A DNA stretch of 64,000 nt, from NCBI GenBank assembly GCA_930367205.1, contig OV884011.1, forward strand, positions 145,201,937 through 145,265,936. Reading direction: 5' to 3'. The translations under genes and the position numbers were made by a program. Within the stretch, counting starts at the first letter, position 1, and every line of letters starts with the position of its first letter. Origin of the DNA: Acanthosoma haemorrhoidale (Eukaryota; Arthropoda; Insecta; Hemiptera; Acanthosomatidae). The notes under the pieces were generated by a model, which ran no database searches, had not been told where the DNA came from, and was given only the letters and a program-made list of their open reading frames with translations. This document shows positions 1 to 11,614 of the stretch, one piece after another.

Positions 1-1262
1 ATTGAAGCTACCTATCCGAAAGGTGTCTGATCTCTACTCCTCTAGCGTGGTATCAATCAATTGCTATTGATGAATATAAGGTCTTGGTTAGACATATTCT
101 GTCATGGAGTTGGATACACGAAAAAGACAACCAGCCATCACTGGGAGTGTGAAAGAAAATTCCCAAAGCAACTCTACGGTCCCGTTTTCGTTGGAGGGTT
201 GTAGAATCTAAAAATTAGGAACATAAACCAACGAATGACTCACGAAAAGTAGTATAGCTAAGACATGAGAAATGACTGGATGAGGTAAGGACCCAAGGGA
301 GAAAGACGAATAGGAGACACAAGGTAGAAATGAAGTTCCCTAACTGATGGAGAATTCCTTGATCGCTCAGTTCAGGAGAGCTTTCTTAACTTTAAGTAAA
401 TTCTTAACTCTGTGAACTATTATTTAAAATAAGTATTTATGACAAGTATAGTTTTTTCTCATCACACAATATTTTTACTGTACAATTTTATAATAAAACA
501 TCACATACTGTTCAAGAAAATGTTTCTTAACTTCGAGATATTCTTGGATTAGTTTGTAGAGCCAAACAAATGGTGTTTTAAGTTCCATGAAATGACACAG
601 CACAACTGTTATTATGACACGAATTGGAATCAAAAGTTAGAAAACCCTTAAATAACCCTCTTTAACAGGATTTCCAGCGTATTTTTGTGATGCTATTGTT
701 TCTTAAGATTTTGAAATTGATTTCATTATGTAAATAAAAGAGCATTACAATTTGATTTTATCAAATCCTTTATAGCTAATGAGTGTATTAATAATACTGT
801 AATATGGATAGCAGATTTATTTTACACGCTGTGCTCCTAAAATGTGCTTTAACATTTATACTGATATGCTGTGACATTTATTTTCCACTTTAGAGCATTA
901 TATCCCCTTAAAGGACTAAGACTTTGAGAAGAATCTCAGAAGGAAACTGATCTTAAAGCTTGGTACAGTACATTAAACAATTAGAAAGTTAACGCCTGAG
1001 TTAATAAAACGATTAAGGAGGCAAAGGACTCAACGGTTACATCAGTTCTCTCTCAGAAATAATTGCTTTCTTTCGACTTAATCTCTTGATATGGCGTTTT
1101 TTTTTTAATTCCAAATAGTGACTATATTTATTTCGATGAGATACTTATTTGTGGTATAGGACGACATTTTATGATTTTATAATAGTTGGTGCCATACCAC
1201 AACTAAAATACCTTATTTAAACTTATAAAGTTATATTACAATTTTTTTTCATAATATGCCTG
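1..1262. other. No recognisable gene
   Basis: AT-rich sequence with short open frames only, on both strands. A 36-codon ATG frame near position 104 has no recognisable motif. I see no repeat that recurs elsewhere in the window. Confidence 0.5.
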
Positions 1263-1263
1263 G

Positions 1264-1264
1264 A

Positions 1265-1299
<35 letters not shown>

Positions 1300-1300
1300 T
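1264..1300. repeat. AT dinucleotide microsatellite
   Basis: About 18 units of AT with one interruption (a C). It produces tyrosine/isoleucine pseudo-peptides when translated, which are not genes. Confidence 0.9.
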
Positions 1301-1419
1301 GGAAAATATATTTAAGTGTCTCATAGAGCCCCAGCTGCCTCTGAGTCCACCAGGTATATTGCGTATAATCTTTACAACAGTTATGCATAAGATAAATCAT
1401 GTTGGGAGGTACGTCACTC

Positions 1420-1498
1420 GAGGCAGTGTACCTCATTCAGTAGAGCCTCTAGACTATTGGGGAGCACCTGCATATTTTTTCATTTCCGACTGTTAATA
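1420..1498 (+). mobile_element. Decayed tRNA-derived SINE-like head
   Basis: It shares the core AGTAGAGC..C.GACTATTGGGG with the better-preserved head at 22.9 kb. It is followed by a T-rich linker, as in the other copies. The B box is lost. This is too degenerate to be a working tRNA; I infer a SINE relic. Confidence 0.4.
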
Positions 1499-1499
1499 A

Positions 1500-4400
1500 T
1501 TCATATATTTACTTCCTTTCAATACATTATTTAATGAACACTGGTAATTATTTTTCTTTTAATGCATACGTAATATAAATAGTTTAAAGGCAATTCATTT
1601 AGTGGAGACTTGCTACCAGTTTAGAATATTTTACAGAAACTATTAGAGATAAATATGTCAATAATAAGTGGCTGTAAGAACACATTTTAATGCTAAAAAT
1701 AAAAGAATAACACAGCTGCAAATTAATAAAACAAACAAGAATTAACTTATTAAGATACTTTAACAAAAACATTTGTCATTAATTTAAGTTGCTATAAAAC
1801 TATTGTAAAATAATAATATTTAAGAAGAATGTATATATAAATAATATACATAAGAATAATAAGAATTAAATAGTTATATAAATAAGAATAATGTTTTGTT
1901 ATTTTATATATATTTTATTTAGATGTACATCTAGAATAATTTTTAATTCTTTAATAAAGAGTTTTATAGAATATGGGTAGCTGCAAATAATAATTCAGTT
2001 TTGAAACAATTACTAATCCTATTAATTGGATTTAATTTGTTCAATATTGATTTTACTGATGCTATGTGCTGTGGCATCCATACTTAATTAAAGTATCGTA
2101 TTTGAGATTTTCTTGTTGGTACCAGCAATGAGGCATTCTGTGGTGACAATATTATTGCATTTATTTCCATGTTTATTTATAAATTCCAAGATTTAAAGAA
2201 TAGTAAATATTGCCAAAATGCGTTATGCAGGTTTTTTATTACACTATCTATTCAAAATGAAGTACTAATGAAGGTACAGGTATTTTGGTAAGATATGATA
2301 TTATAAAAAGCCACCATTTTTGGTGTTGTTATATTGTGTTCATTCAACATTGCTACATGTTGAAGAGATAAAAAAAAAGAAAGAAAAACAAATCGGTACC
2401 AATTCTGGCCGATTGTTGTTACTCTAGAGAGGTGCCAACAAAGAAAAGCGGTCTGCATGTTAAAATGTCCACCGAAAACGGATTCTATGTTTCGAAAATG
2501 ACAATAGAACACCAATAATATGTTTGCACGAAAGATTTTTTCATGAACCATGTAAACTGATTCAAGCTTGTAAAAATAAATGTCCTGCAATGTACTCATA
2601 CTTAAATACTTCCGGTTCCTGCGGCCTCCTTCATACGATTAAGCACCACTCACCTGGAACAAACAACACTAGTTAGTGAATACGATTTAATAAGATTTAT
2701 TTTTATGTAGCTTATAGCATAACTCTTCATTTATCAATACATGTGATGCAATGTTACAGGTAACAGTATTTTATGAAAATATTAAAATAACACATTTGTG
2801 AAAGTGTAAAATGTATAGGTTATATGAAAGAAAAAGTATCAATAGGAACAGCTTGCGACTTTTAAGTGATGGATATTTCTAAACAAAAGAAGCCATAACT
2901 GCATTCAAAAAATTAGTTCAATCATGCTATTAAACTGACTCCTACTCGGTGAATCTAAAATGATACTTAAAAATATGGCAGTTCAAATAAATAAAACTTC
3001 AGAAAACATCTTATATGCCCAGCAGAAGATGTACCTCTTCTCAGACATTCAAGTAGACAGGGTGGTAGGGAGTGTAGAGGAAAGTGGAATTTTTAAGTAC
3101 CTAGTGCTTTTAAGTGTCAGGAATGTCACCGGAAAGTGGATGCAATCTTGGAGAATAGAACCATCCCAAGCAAAAATAAAAGATATACGTTTTAAGTGAC
3201 TTTGTAATGTTTGTTTGAAGATGCTTGAAGCTGACAGGACTAGGATGACCAATTGTCGACAGTAGATTGTCCCGAGTCTATCTATAACGACTTCTTACGA
3301 TCGACGAATCGAATAACAACGTCTTGGGGATATCTAAATTCCATTTCAAAAACAATAATTGCTATCTCCACTTCAAGATATAACAGAAAACCTTAATTAT
3401 CCATATATTGCAGAACCTATTATAGTGTTATTTATTACTCGTACATATAGGTGTAATAATGAGGTATCCATATAGAAAAAGGAAGAAGAATATTTATTAG
3501 TAATAATAAAGTAATTGTTTTAAAGAAAGAATGGTTTTATATCTGAGTTAGCTACAAATAAATAAGACCAAAGTGAAGAAAGTTCGCGAAATATTTTAAG
3601 TTTTTTCTAACGAAAGATTACTGTGAATCTGAATCGGTGAGAGGGGGGTCGAACCGTCGTGAGCCGAGCGTGAGGGTGTTCATAAACCATCGATTGTTCG
3701 AAAAAAAAACAATTGATAAACCCAGGAATCGATCAATGGATTGTGACAATAAATGGTCTATAGTCTGGAAATGAGGTTATCAGATTATAAGTATTAATAT
3801 CAACTTTCTGTATTTTTTTTGATAGTACATAATTTTATTTTGTTGCTTATTTCCACAAAACTTAACCTAACCTCAACACTACAATAGAGTCTCCATAAGT
3901 ATTCAAAAAATATAATAAATTTTCGTTTATTTCAGCACTATGACACACAATCCATTGTAAATAATATCCCCAATCATAAACAGTTCCATAAACTTAAACC
4001 TCATTGCATATTCTTAATAGTTAATTTTGCTCGTTATAAGTATTTCTTAAAATCGATAAATATTCAGACTGTGACTTATATATTTTAGTTTTTGAGTAAT
4101 TTCTATGAGGTTTGTTAAACAAATTCAAATTCAGGAGTGCTGAGCAAATTTATGTACTCTTGTGCCTTCCAGTTGAAAATCTATTGAATTGTCCATTTTT
4201 TATTGTGCTATAGACCCCACAGCTGACTATAAACCGAAAAACAAAAGTAGAGCGCCCTAATTTAGAGCAAACCCAGAATGTATTTTCTACGACTAATAAT
4301 TAAAATATATGAAAATATCTCATTGTAAAAAAATACCACAGTTTATTGAGGTAATTTGAAAGTAATTACCACATACACCCTAGCCTATTGATATTATAAC

Positions 4401-6010
4401 AAACAGATATTTTATGTAGACTAATAGTATAACAATGTAGCAAAAGCGATTGAAATAATTTTCTTTTTTGATATATTAAGCAGACAAAAAAGGCCGCCAT
4501 TTTGTCCACCATGTTATTACGACTGTATTCAGCCCATGACAAATCGATTCTTTGATAATGGAGCTACAATCGAACAGTACAATAGCATGAATGATGGCTT
4601 CAACGATTTGAGCCATACCGCGGATAAATAAATGAAAAAACATGACTTCTGATGAATCACCAAGGTTATGGATGTTTAAAATGCGAGCATAATTTATAAC
4701 GCGTAAAAGTGACGTTTTCTTAGATTATTTACGTTTTTCCCGACCTTAACGGCCTTTCCAAGTTTTTGAGTGGCTTCTACTTATCTTAAGGGTCACTACA
4801 TAATTGTATGTCACATAGATCTTGGTTATGAGAATTCAAGTGGTTCCTCAAGCATTTACCTAATAATTTTATTTTTCGCCTGATTTATTTAAAATAAACT
4901 GAAATGCGAATTTTACCTAAGCAGTGGTTAGTTGCAGGTACAAGATACATTTAAATTACACTTCATCGCCCGGTGTGAGGCTTATTCCGGAAAGATTTCA
5001 ACCTAAATTTCCAACCGTCCAAGGCCCTCCCACTGTATTTAGTCTGTCTATATTCTGCATTAATAATTTGGCAAATTAAATTTATTTAACAATTTTTTTA
5101 TCGATTCCAGAAGACTTCTGAACAAGCGAAACGTTGTAGTTTGGAATGATGTTTAATAATTTATAACTATATAATTGGAGAGATATAACGCATGTTGTGA
5201 TCAAACGTTGTCACTTTTGGGAGGTTTGCTCCAACAGTAAGTAAATTATACGTTTTCAGTTATCTACAAATATAGTTAAACATGTAAATTAATTGTATAG
5301 GACTTAATTGTCGTGGTTTAAATATTTCATCTGAAGGGTCCTACAGGAAGGAACTTAATTTTTTAAAGGCCTTATTAACTTAATAAAATATTATGATTTA
5401 TTTTCATTCAAAAATAATGCATTTTATTTGCAGAGCAGCAAACACAAAGTCACTACAAATCAAGTACAACATTTTACACTCAACACATTGTTTGCGAGTT
5501 CATTTCGCGTTACCTTCTTCAATTTCTACTTTTATCTGGGGCAGTTTTTATGCTAATAGTTTAACAATTCAATAGAGAAACGAGTTTTGCGTTTTTAACA
5601 TAACAATTCATCAAAAGTACATCCTCATTCTACGTGCACAACCCCCCCCCCCAAGATATAATCTGCTCAGGTTCACCATGACGGATGAATTGCTCTTCTG
5701 TTCACTGCGGATCATCATAATTTTGTGTGGTTATACTCCCAACACTCACAGAGGACCCTGGGATTTCCCAGGAGAAAAAAGTCTGCAACGTGGAAACCAA
5801 TTTAAAATCCATAGATCATTGGGGTTCCCAAGCTGAGAGAAGATTTGCAATGATTAATTTTCATAATACGTAAGGATCAAGGCTCTTGAGTCGTAGTAGT
5901 AGGTTCTTAAATAATAGGTACCATAAAACAAAATATAGCAATGCATGTAGATAGATTTATCTCATTCATATCCTATCATCCTGATTTCTTGCTTTTAATT
6001 CTCTGCAATC
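1500..6010. other. Unassigned AT-rich sequence
   Basis: No frame longer than about 115 codons, and none with a recognisable motif. The 115-codon minus-strand frame at 2252-2599 has low-complexity phenylalanine/leucine-rich content and no codon pattern supporting a gene. A C-run at about 5641-5652 is the only notable tract. Confidence 0.5.
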
Positions 6011-6016
6011 TCAACA

Positions 6017-6068
6017 AAAAATCTTCAAATTTTGAAGAGCGAACCCTTAAGCTCAAGTACAGGAGAAG
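6017..6068 (+). repeat. Dispersed repeat, copy 1 (mate at 48.2 kb)
   Basis: About 50 bp with strong similarity to 48180-48232. Both carry a near-palindromic CTTCAAATTTTGAAG-type core followed by AGCG.ACCCTTA. The surrounding sequence is only weakly alike. Class of element unknown. Confidence 0.55.
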
Positions 6069-6111
6069 CGGTCATATTTGGGGACACAAAATAACTCATT
6101 TTTTATCTTTT

Positions 6112-6447
6112 TCAGCACTGTAAATCTCTAAGCTCGTGTAGGTCACACAATTCATCGTTTAGGGCTCTATGTGGTAATATCACAATTTGGATTCCAGAGG
6201 GTGTGCCCTGCCCATCGGCAATTTCTCTTCTCCTTATGTCAACCCACATTCCACCAGGAGTAGTTCTGCAAGTGTAATTTTTGACCCTCTTGTTTCCAGG
6301 AAGGCACGTCACACTGCCACACAGCAAAGTATGTCTAGGGTTGGTGTTAAAAATGAGCAATACTCTTTGTAAGCAGATGATTTGTGTGCGCCAAAGTTGC
6401 TTTAGCTGGGCTAAAAAGGCTAAAGAAGCACTGTACTGCGTCGACAT
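6112..6447 (-). CDS. Unidentified 111-codon ORF
   Basis: I do not recognise this product. The frame is open for 111 codons and its C-terminal half (about residues 60-105) has a balanced, protein-like composition, including a TTPGGMWVDIRRREIADG stretch. A 128-codon plus-strand frame overlaps it at 6281-6667, so at most one of the two is meaningful. The block is less AT-rich than its surroundings, which is why both strands are open. It could be an exon or an old transposon fragment. I see no clear splice sites and no membrane segment or zinc knuckle. Confidence 0.2.
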   Translation of the reverse strand: MSTQYSASLAFLAQLKQLWRTQIICLQRVLLIFNTNPRHTLLCGSVTCLPGNKRVKNYTCRTTPGGMWVDIRRREIADGQGTPSGIQIVILPHRALNDELCDLHELRDLQC

Positions 6448-6974
6448 TTCATCTGATCCACCTCTTAGTGATCACGCAGTAGACGATGGATTCCAATACC
6501 TCCTCCTGTTTTCCTTAGATCTTTCTTTATTCGTGTTAATGCACTTCCCGCTGTCCCATCACCCCCTGGTAATGCCACTGACTGTAATCGAAGACTCATC
6601 TATGTACTCTTGCAAAACATTGCAAGATATATTAATATGCGAGACGACGCCAAGAGACGTGTTTTGATTCCACATATGATCTAGAAATCACTCGCTAGAT
6701 CTGACCTGGCAGCCACTATGGAGCCGTTGTGGAGTGACTAACTATTAAATGAATCGTATCACGTGCAAGTGATTCATGTCAGACATGTAGGGAGCGTTCT
6801 AACGCGACAACTTTCTCTTGGTTCGGGCTATGTCTCATGGTTGGTTGATTTCTAGTGTTTCGTTTTATTAATGAGACCACACAATTAAGAACAGTTTAAA
6901 AGGCATCAAAATTGAGAATGTATTGTGACAAAAATAATTGAAATAAGCAGGTGATTATGTTTTGTTTACAAAAC

Positions 6975-7205
6975 AATAAATCTTTATTTTAAGATAATTT
7001 CAATATGTCCAACACGGTTGTGGCAACAGCTAATTGTGATAAAAAATCATTCTATACGATATTTACAAATTTACGTTCAAATTTTCAATCAAACCGTATT
7101 TACAAAATGAATTCGTACAATATAGGCATATATACATAGCCCAGGAATCCCCCAATTTGGACGTAGTATTGTCACCTTCCCGGCTACGGAGGAGGTTGCG
7201 AAGAT
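6975..7205 (-). mobile_element. Old Jockey-A 3' tail
   Basis: On the plus strand it reads like the 3' untranslated region of the Jockey-A copies at 34-35 kb: a run with ACAATAT..., then ACATAGCCCAGGAATCCCCC, then a stretch ending near GGAGGAGG. It is clearly more diverged than those copies but close to the fragment at 26.0 kb. Only the 3' end is present, typical of LINE 5' truncation. Borders are approximate. Confidence 0.5.
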
Positions 7206-7259
7206 AATTATTAATTGCTAAAAATTGTTTTGTTATAGAATGGTTATTCATCATTTTGT

Positions 7260-8550
7260 ATCATATTGAAATGTAAAATTACATTTCTCTAGGTCAAACC
7301 AGAAGCGAAGGTTCCGTTTAAAGGAAGTGATTGTGCTTTATGAACTTGAAATACGTCACACACGGACTCACAATGCGTTGTTCTTGGTACCCACACACGA
7401 CGTTTAAGATGACAGTACATTCTGCTAAGCGAAAAATCTCACTTTTCCAGTGAAAACAAAATACTGGTGTATAAAAACATTGTAAAACCTATCAGGTCTT
7501 AAGACTCGACTTTGGGGGTCAGCAAAGAACTCTAACACCAAGCGCAACCTATCCCTCCCTCAAAATCCCTTAAAATCATAAACACTTCTACCATCTATTT
7601 CACCAATAAAATTGTCCATTCTGGTTTGAAAAAACTACTGCCCTGGAGGAGTTGGAACTGGTCAGTATTCTCTCGATGTCCGGCTTTCGCACCCTCTTAA
7701 TTCTTTACTGTTAACAATCGAGGAGTGAAATATCTTAGCTGGAGTGAATCCGTTATGAATCCGCTGAAATCGTTCCTGGGCCACGCATGAATATGAATGC
7801 CTATGTATGTTTATTGCCAATAATTTATGAATGAGAGATTCACTGTCATCTTTCATTTACTGCAACATTGTGAATTAGGTTACAACCGAATCATTTACCA
7901 CAAATATTATTTATTGATGCATTAGGGCGGATTATATCTTTCTAAAAATAAACCAAACCGGTCCAGATAGAGTGTGTATATGCATAAATATAAAACATGT
8001 TCGTCAACGTGACCTAAGATACATACCGTGTATGCAATAACGTTTTTTATATAATCTGTTAACTTTATATGTACAATATGTTACTAGATCTCTAAATGCA
8101 AATGGAAAGTGTATTGGTACAAAAAGTTAATTTTAATATAAAAAAAAATCTTCCTCACTCTTTTGGCCTCTGTTGTTGGACTGAACTAGCCAATAGCTAA
8201 TAGACAAGTATTTTAGTCGCACTTTTCAGTATACCATTCAGCAGTTAATTATCTGAGTCATATACCAAGCACTAGAATAAAGAATTATTAATTTCCGATG
8301 ATTATTATTTTTATTTCGCCACTTTAATTAGACTATGTTAATAATATAGAGTAAGATAAGTTTTTCCGATAAGAAAATAGTAGATACAAATATCTGAGAT
8401 GATAACATAGCCGAATAAAAATGATAATAAAGCGAATCAAATTCAACCTTTGAAAACCGGTAATTATCCGTTTTGGACCACTTTTGCTTCCCGAAGGACG
8501 AAACCATTTACCACTCCTCTATGACGTGAATAACGTAATAATTACAATAC
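7260..8550. other. Unassigned AT-rich sequence
   Basis: Short open frames only, no shared repeat seen. Confidence 0.45.
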
Positions 8551-8581
8551 GGGGAGCGGGGGGGGGGGGCGGAGAGGGGGG
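8551..8581 (+). repeat. G-rich tract with quadruplex potential
   Basis: GGGGAGC, then a run of 12 G, then C-GGAGA and a run of 6 G, in an otherwise AT-rich neighbourhood. Four or more G runs separated by short loops fit a G-quadruplex pattern. More G-rich sequence follows to about 8630. No gene is attached to it in view. Confidence 0.6.
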
Positions 8582-9177
8582 TTGTGCCAGTTTTGGCGGG
8601 AGGCGCAAGGTCAGACGGGGCTGGAATTATTGACTGGAATTCTACTTCTGGTTAGCACAGCCGGAGGTTTGAAATGGACTGCATTTCGGTATGGGTAAGT
8701 ATGTACACTATAGCTCATACTTCTTCAAAAGTGTGAGGTAGAAAGAGTTAATAATAATTAATTATTATTATTAAGCGTCCTGCCCCATCAATTGTGAGTT
8801 GGTCATCATACGTTATGCTCATTATACCTGTAATGAATGTTAATATATGGTTGAATACTAAGAAACTATTTATTGCTGTACTACTGCTATAATGTATATT
8901 GTTATAGGGATTCGTATTCGAAAAAATATTCCTGACGAAACGAATACACTTTAAACGATTAATAAGGACCGTTTTAGCGGGAAATGTGTGGTATTTCTTT
9001 TCCCCCATAGGGAAAAGTAATTAGGACCAGGTTCACCAGAAAAATCTGAAATCTGGGAAAATTTTCACAAGAGAATTCGTATTTTTCCTTAGCATTTAGT
9101 ACCTACCTTAATAACACAATAAGTACTACTAACGTTAAAAGATATTCATCTGCAGACCAAAAATATTTGTTAATTAC

Positions 9178-9250
9178 TACTAGCCAAAATAAAAATATAA
9201 TGGCAGGATCGGAACTCGAACCTGGGGCGTAAGCTACTAAGCAAGAGTTT
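9178..9250 (-). mobile_element. tRNA-derived SINE head
   Basis: On the minus strand it has an A-box-like CTTAGTAGCTTACG and a near-perfect B box CAGGTTCGAGTTCCGATCC. These are followed by CTGCCATTATATTTTTATTT and TTGGCTA. The same order of B box, T-rich linker and TTGGCTA occurs at 22.9, 49.9 and 51.3 kb. The acceptor stem is not intact, so this is a SINE head or tRNA relic, not a working tRNA gene. Confidence 0.6.
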
Positions 9251-9480
9251 ATGTCCTTCCCAATTTAAATTCTGTTTTGCCAAAATCTCGCAAAGGCTGT
9301 ATGCAATGTTGTGGGCGACCCTTAATTTTACATAGTAAGAGTTAGTTCGCATATTGTAATGTACGAAATCTATTTAGTACTTATTTAATACATCTCTTTG
9401 ATAATACCAATAATTATTAATAATAGTTAGATCCTTTTCACAACTGAATTTACGAATAAGTTCCATAGTAGAACAAAAGT

Positions 9481-9600
9481 AAAAACATTTAAAACTTGAC
9501 AACAATAGATTATCTAATATATATATATTTTTTTGATTTACTTCAACTTCAGGCAGGATGGGTACCCTACAAATAAAATCTCTGTTGAAAATCGAAATTT
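9481..9600 (+). repeat. Dispersed repeat, copy 1 (mate at 10.5 kb)
   Basis: It shares AAAACTTGACAACA..GATT, then ATTT..TTCAACTT.AGGCAGG, then AAATAAAATCTCTGT with the copy at about 10518-10700. The 10.5 kb copy has an extra ~35 bp in the middle. Class unknown; possibly a short non-autonomous DNA element. Confidence 0.6.
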
Positions 9601-9604
9601 AAGT

Positions 9605-10155
9605 TTGCGCCTTCGTCATAATAAAAAAAAAAAAAGATAGGGACGACAATGCTCCATTAACCCATTGAGAGCTTATAGTCTTGCGAGAAACTGAATTGAA
9701 GGTTCAGTTCCCATTGGAAAGGACGAAACTTCTCTATAAAGATTATAAAAACGTGAATAACTAATTCTTAAATTTGTAGAGAAAATGTTAAATACTACAA
9801 CATGTCAAACACGAACGTAAATCCCAGAAATCGAAAAACAATTTTTTTAACAACCTCACTATTCATCGGAGAAAAACAATAAATTCGCTAATTGACGAAA
9901 ATAGTGACCGTGTCATTAAAGTAAATTGGCTATTAGGCAGATAACTCTTAAGAGCGTTCACGGGGTTAATAGCTGATCTGCAAAATAGAAATGATAAACA
10001 GTAAAAATCCAGGTAGAACGTGCCTTCTTATTAAGAAACTTTCACTTATATCACGGTTACTACGAGATGTGACTTATATAACAACTGGAACTGTTCCACA
10101 TTGAAGAACGTAATATTGAACCATGACTGTCTGTACCGTCTGTAAATTAAATTAA
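9605..10155. other. Unassigned sequence
   Basis: No frame or repeat recognised between the dispersed repeat and the Jockey-A relic. Confidence 0.4.
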
Positions 10156-10159
10156 TGAT

Positions 10160-10765
10160 CTTTACACAGTGCTATACCTAGGAATCCTACCTCACAAATG
10201 ACCAATCTCATACGAGACCTAACAGATAAGGGCTAACTCACCTATCTCAACATCGCAACCCATCTCAAGTAACTCGCCCATCTCACATTAGAAAACATAA
10301 TTTCTCATATACCATACGATACTAACATCAATAAAAAGTAACGGACTTGAACTATGGGGGATAGAAACCCCTCGAACCAATTTAAAGCCCTAAGAATATT
10401 AAAAAATACACTTTTGTTATAATACGAAGTTAACCGCCAATAATTGCTCCATATCCAAGGTCCCATTTCCTGAATTCCATAAAGAATTACCCGACCATCT
10501 AAATCCTAAAGAAATGCGAAAACATTTAAATTAAAATTGTTTAAAACTTGACAACACTGGATTATCTCTAAAAAATGTATATTTGTATGATTTATTTCAA
10601 CTTGAGGCAGGATGGTAAGGTTCCACCCTCCACCCTTTTCTAGACATAGTGGGAAAATAAAATCTCTGTCAAAAGCGAATTCAGAGCAAGATCACTTTCA
10701 AATTTCGCCCATTTCTATAATCCTCCTCGGAGATTAAAGCGGGAATGGGCCCCGTCATCTTCGGT
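10160..10765 (+). pseudogene. Decayed Jockey-A reverse transcriptase C-terminus and start of 3' region
   Basis: Base-level similarity to the young Jockey-A copy at 35-36 kb is visible in three stretches. The first is 10160-10250, where GCTATACCTAGG matches the YLGFHLDKRLTW coding region. The second is 10285-10520, which includes GAACTATGGGGGATAG, the counterpart of the YGIELWGTAK region. The third is 10705-10760, with CTATAATCCTCCTCGGAG. Frames are destroyed by many indels. The relic is interrupted by the dispersed repeat at about 10518-10700. It encodes nothing now. Confidence 0.65.
10518..10700 (+). repeat. Dispersed repeat, copy 2, inside the Jockey-A relic
   Basis: Second copy of the repeat at 9481-9600, lying where the Jockey-A sequence is discontinuous. 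The ends contain TTGACA and TGTCAA in inverted orientation, but these are too short to prove terminal inverted repeats. I could not identify a clear target-site duplication. Confidence 0.5.
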
Positions 10766-11209
10766 AAATATTTACTCTCTAAAGGGCATTAGTCGGTATT
10801 CTCTCCTCATATCTTTAATGTCTGCGGCTTCCGCCCCAAACCAGTTTAGGTACTTTTTTGTCCATATTTTCTGTTTCTTGAAAAGGCGATTTCCACCGCC
10901 CATAAATAAAATTAAACATTGCAACAAATAAAATGAAGTATTTTCGGACAAAAATACCAAGTGGCTTGTAAACAATCTTTTAGTTTTTACTTTATTTTTA
11001 AGAATCTGACGCAAAAACCAAATTCCGACATATCATTGTTTCTTAGCTTTCAAAGTCTATAATTTCGCAATTATGTTTTCAAAATAATAAAATTTAGTTC
11101 ATAAATGTTGTAAGCAAAATGTAGTTGCTATGAAAAAATTTAAATAGTCTATGATCAAATTAGTCAAAAATGACAAGGTGACATGACTTTTGGATCGACT
11201 AGAAAATGT

Positions 11210-11272
11210 TCTGGTCCGAACAACTTTGAACCACTTAACGCGATGTAACAATTGAGCTACTAAGGCGGCTTC
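11210..11272 (-). mobile_element. tRNA-like head (SINE or tRNA relic)
   Basis: On the minus strand, TTAGTAGCTCAATTGTTACA resembles a D-arm with A box, and about 25 bases further GTGGTTCAAAGTTG resembles a B box. Spacing fits a tRNA. The 5' and 3' acceptor halves do not pair convincingly and the TTTGGCTA linker of the other copies is absent. Confidence 0.4.
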
Positions 11273-11490
11273 TGTCCTTAGACGTAGAACGTTAGCAAGA
11301 CAATAACAACAAAGAGAAGAGAAAAGATGAAGAAATCGTTAGTGTGACAGCACATGATTATCTTTGAGGCATTGTACGAGGCATTAGCTGAATCACCTGC
11401 GGGATATAATCATCAAGGCTATGGTGGAGTTAACATTGTCATATCGACAACAAGTACTTGGAAGAAACCATTTAACTCGGACAACATGTA

Positions 11491-11568
<78 letters not shown>

Positions 11569-11612
11569 AGAATTATTTATAAAAAAAAAAAAAAAAGAAA
11601 AGGAAGAGGAAG
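11491..11612. repeat. Long AT microsatellite with adjoining purine tract
   Basis: About 35 uninterrupted AT units to 11562, then an A-rich and A/G-rich stretch to 11612, including a run of 16 A. The 86-codon minus-strand frame across it is a repeat artefact of isoleucine and tyrosine. Confidence 0.95.
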
Positions 11613-11614
11613 CT

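Noticed and set aside
9178..9250. A working tRNA gene
   Set aside because: Good internal boxes but no paired acceptor stem, and the downstream linker is shared with other loci, so a SINE head is more likely. The same applies to the other heads.
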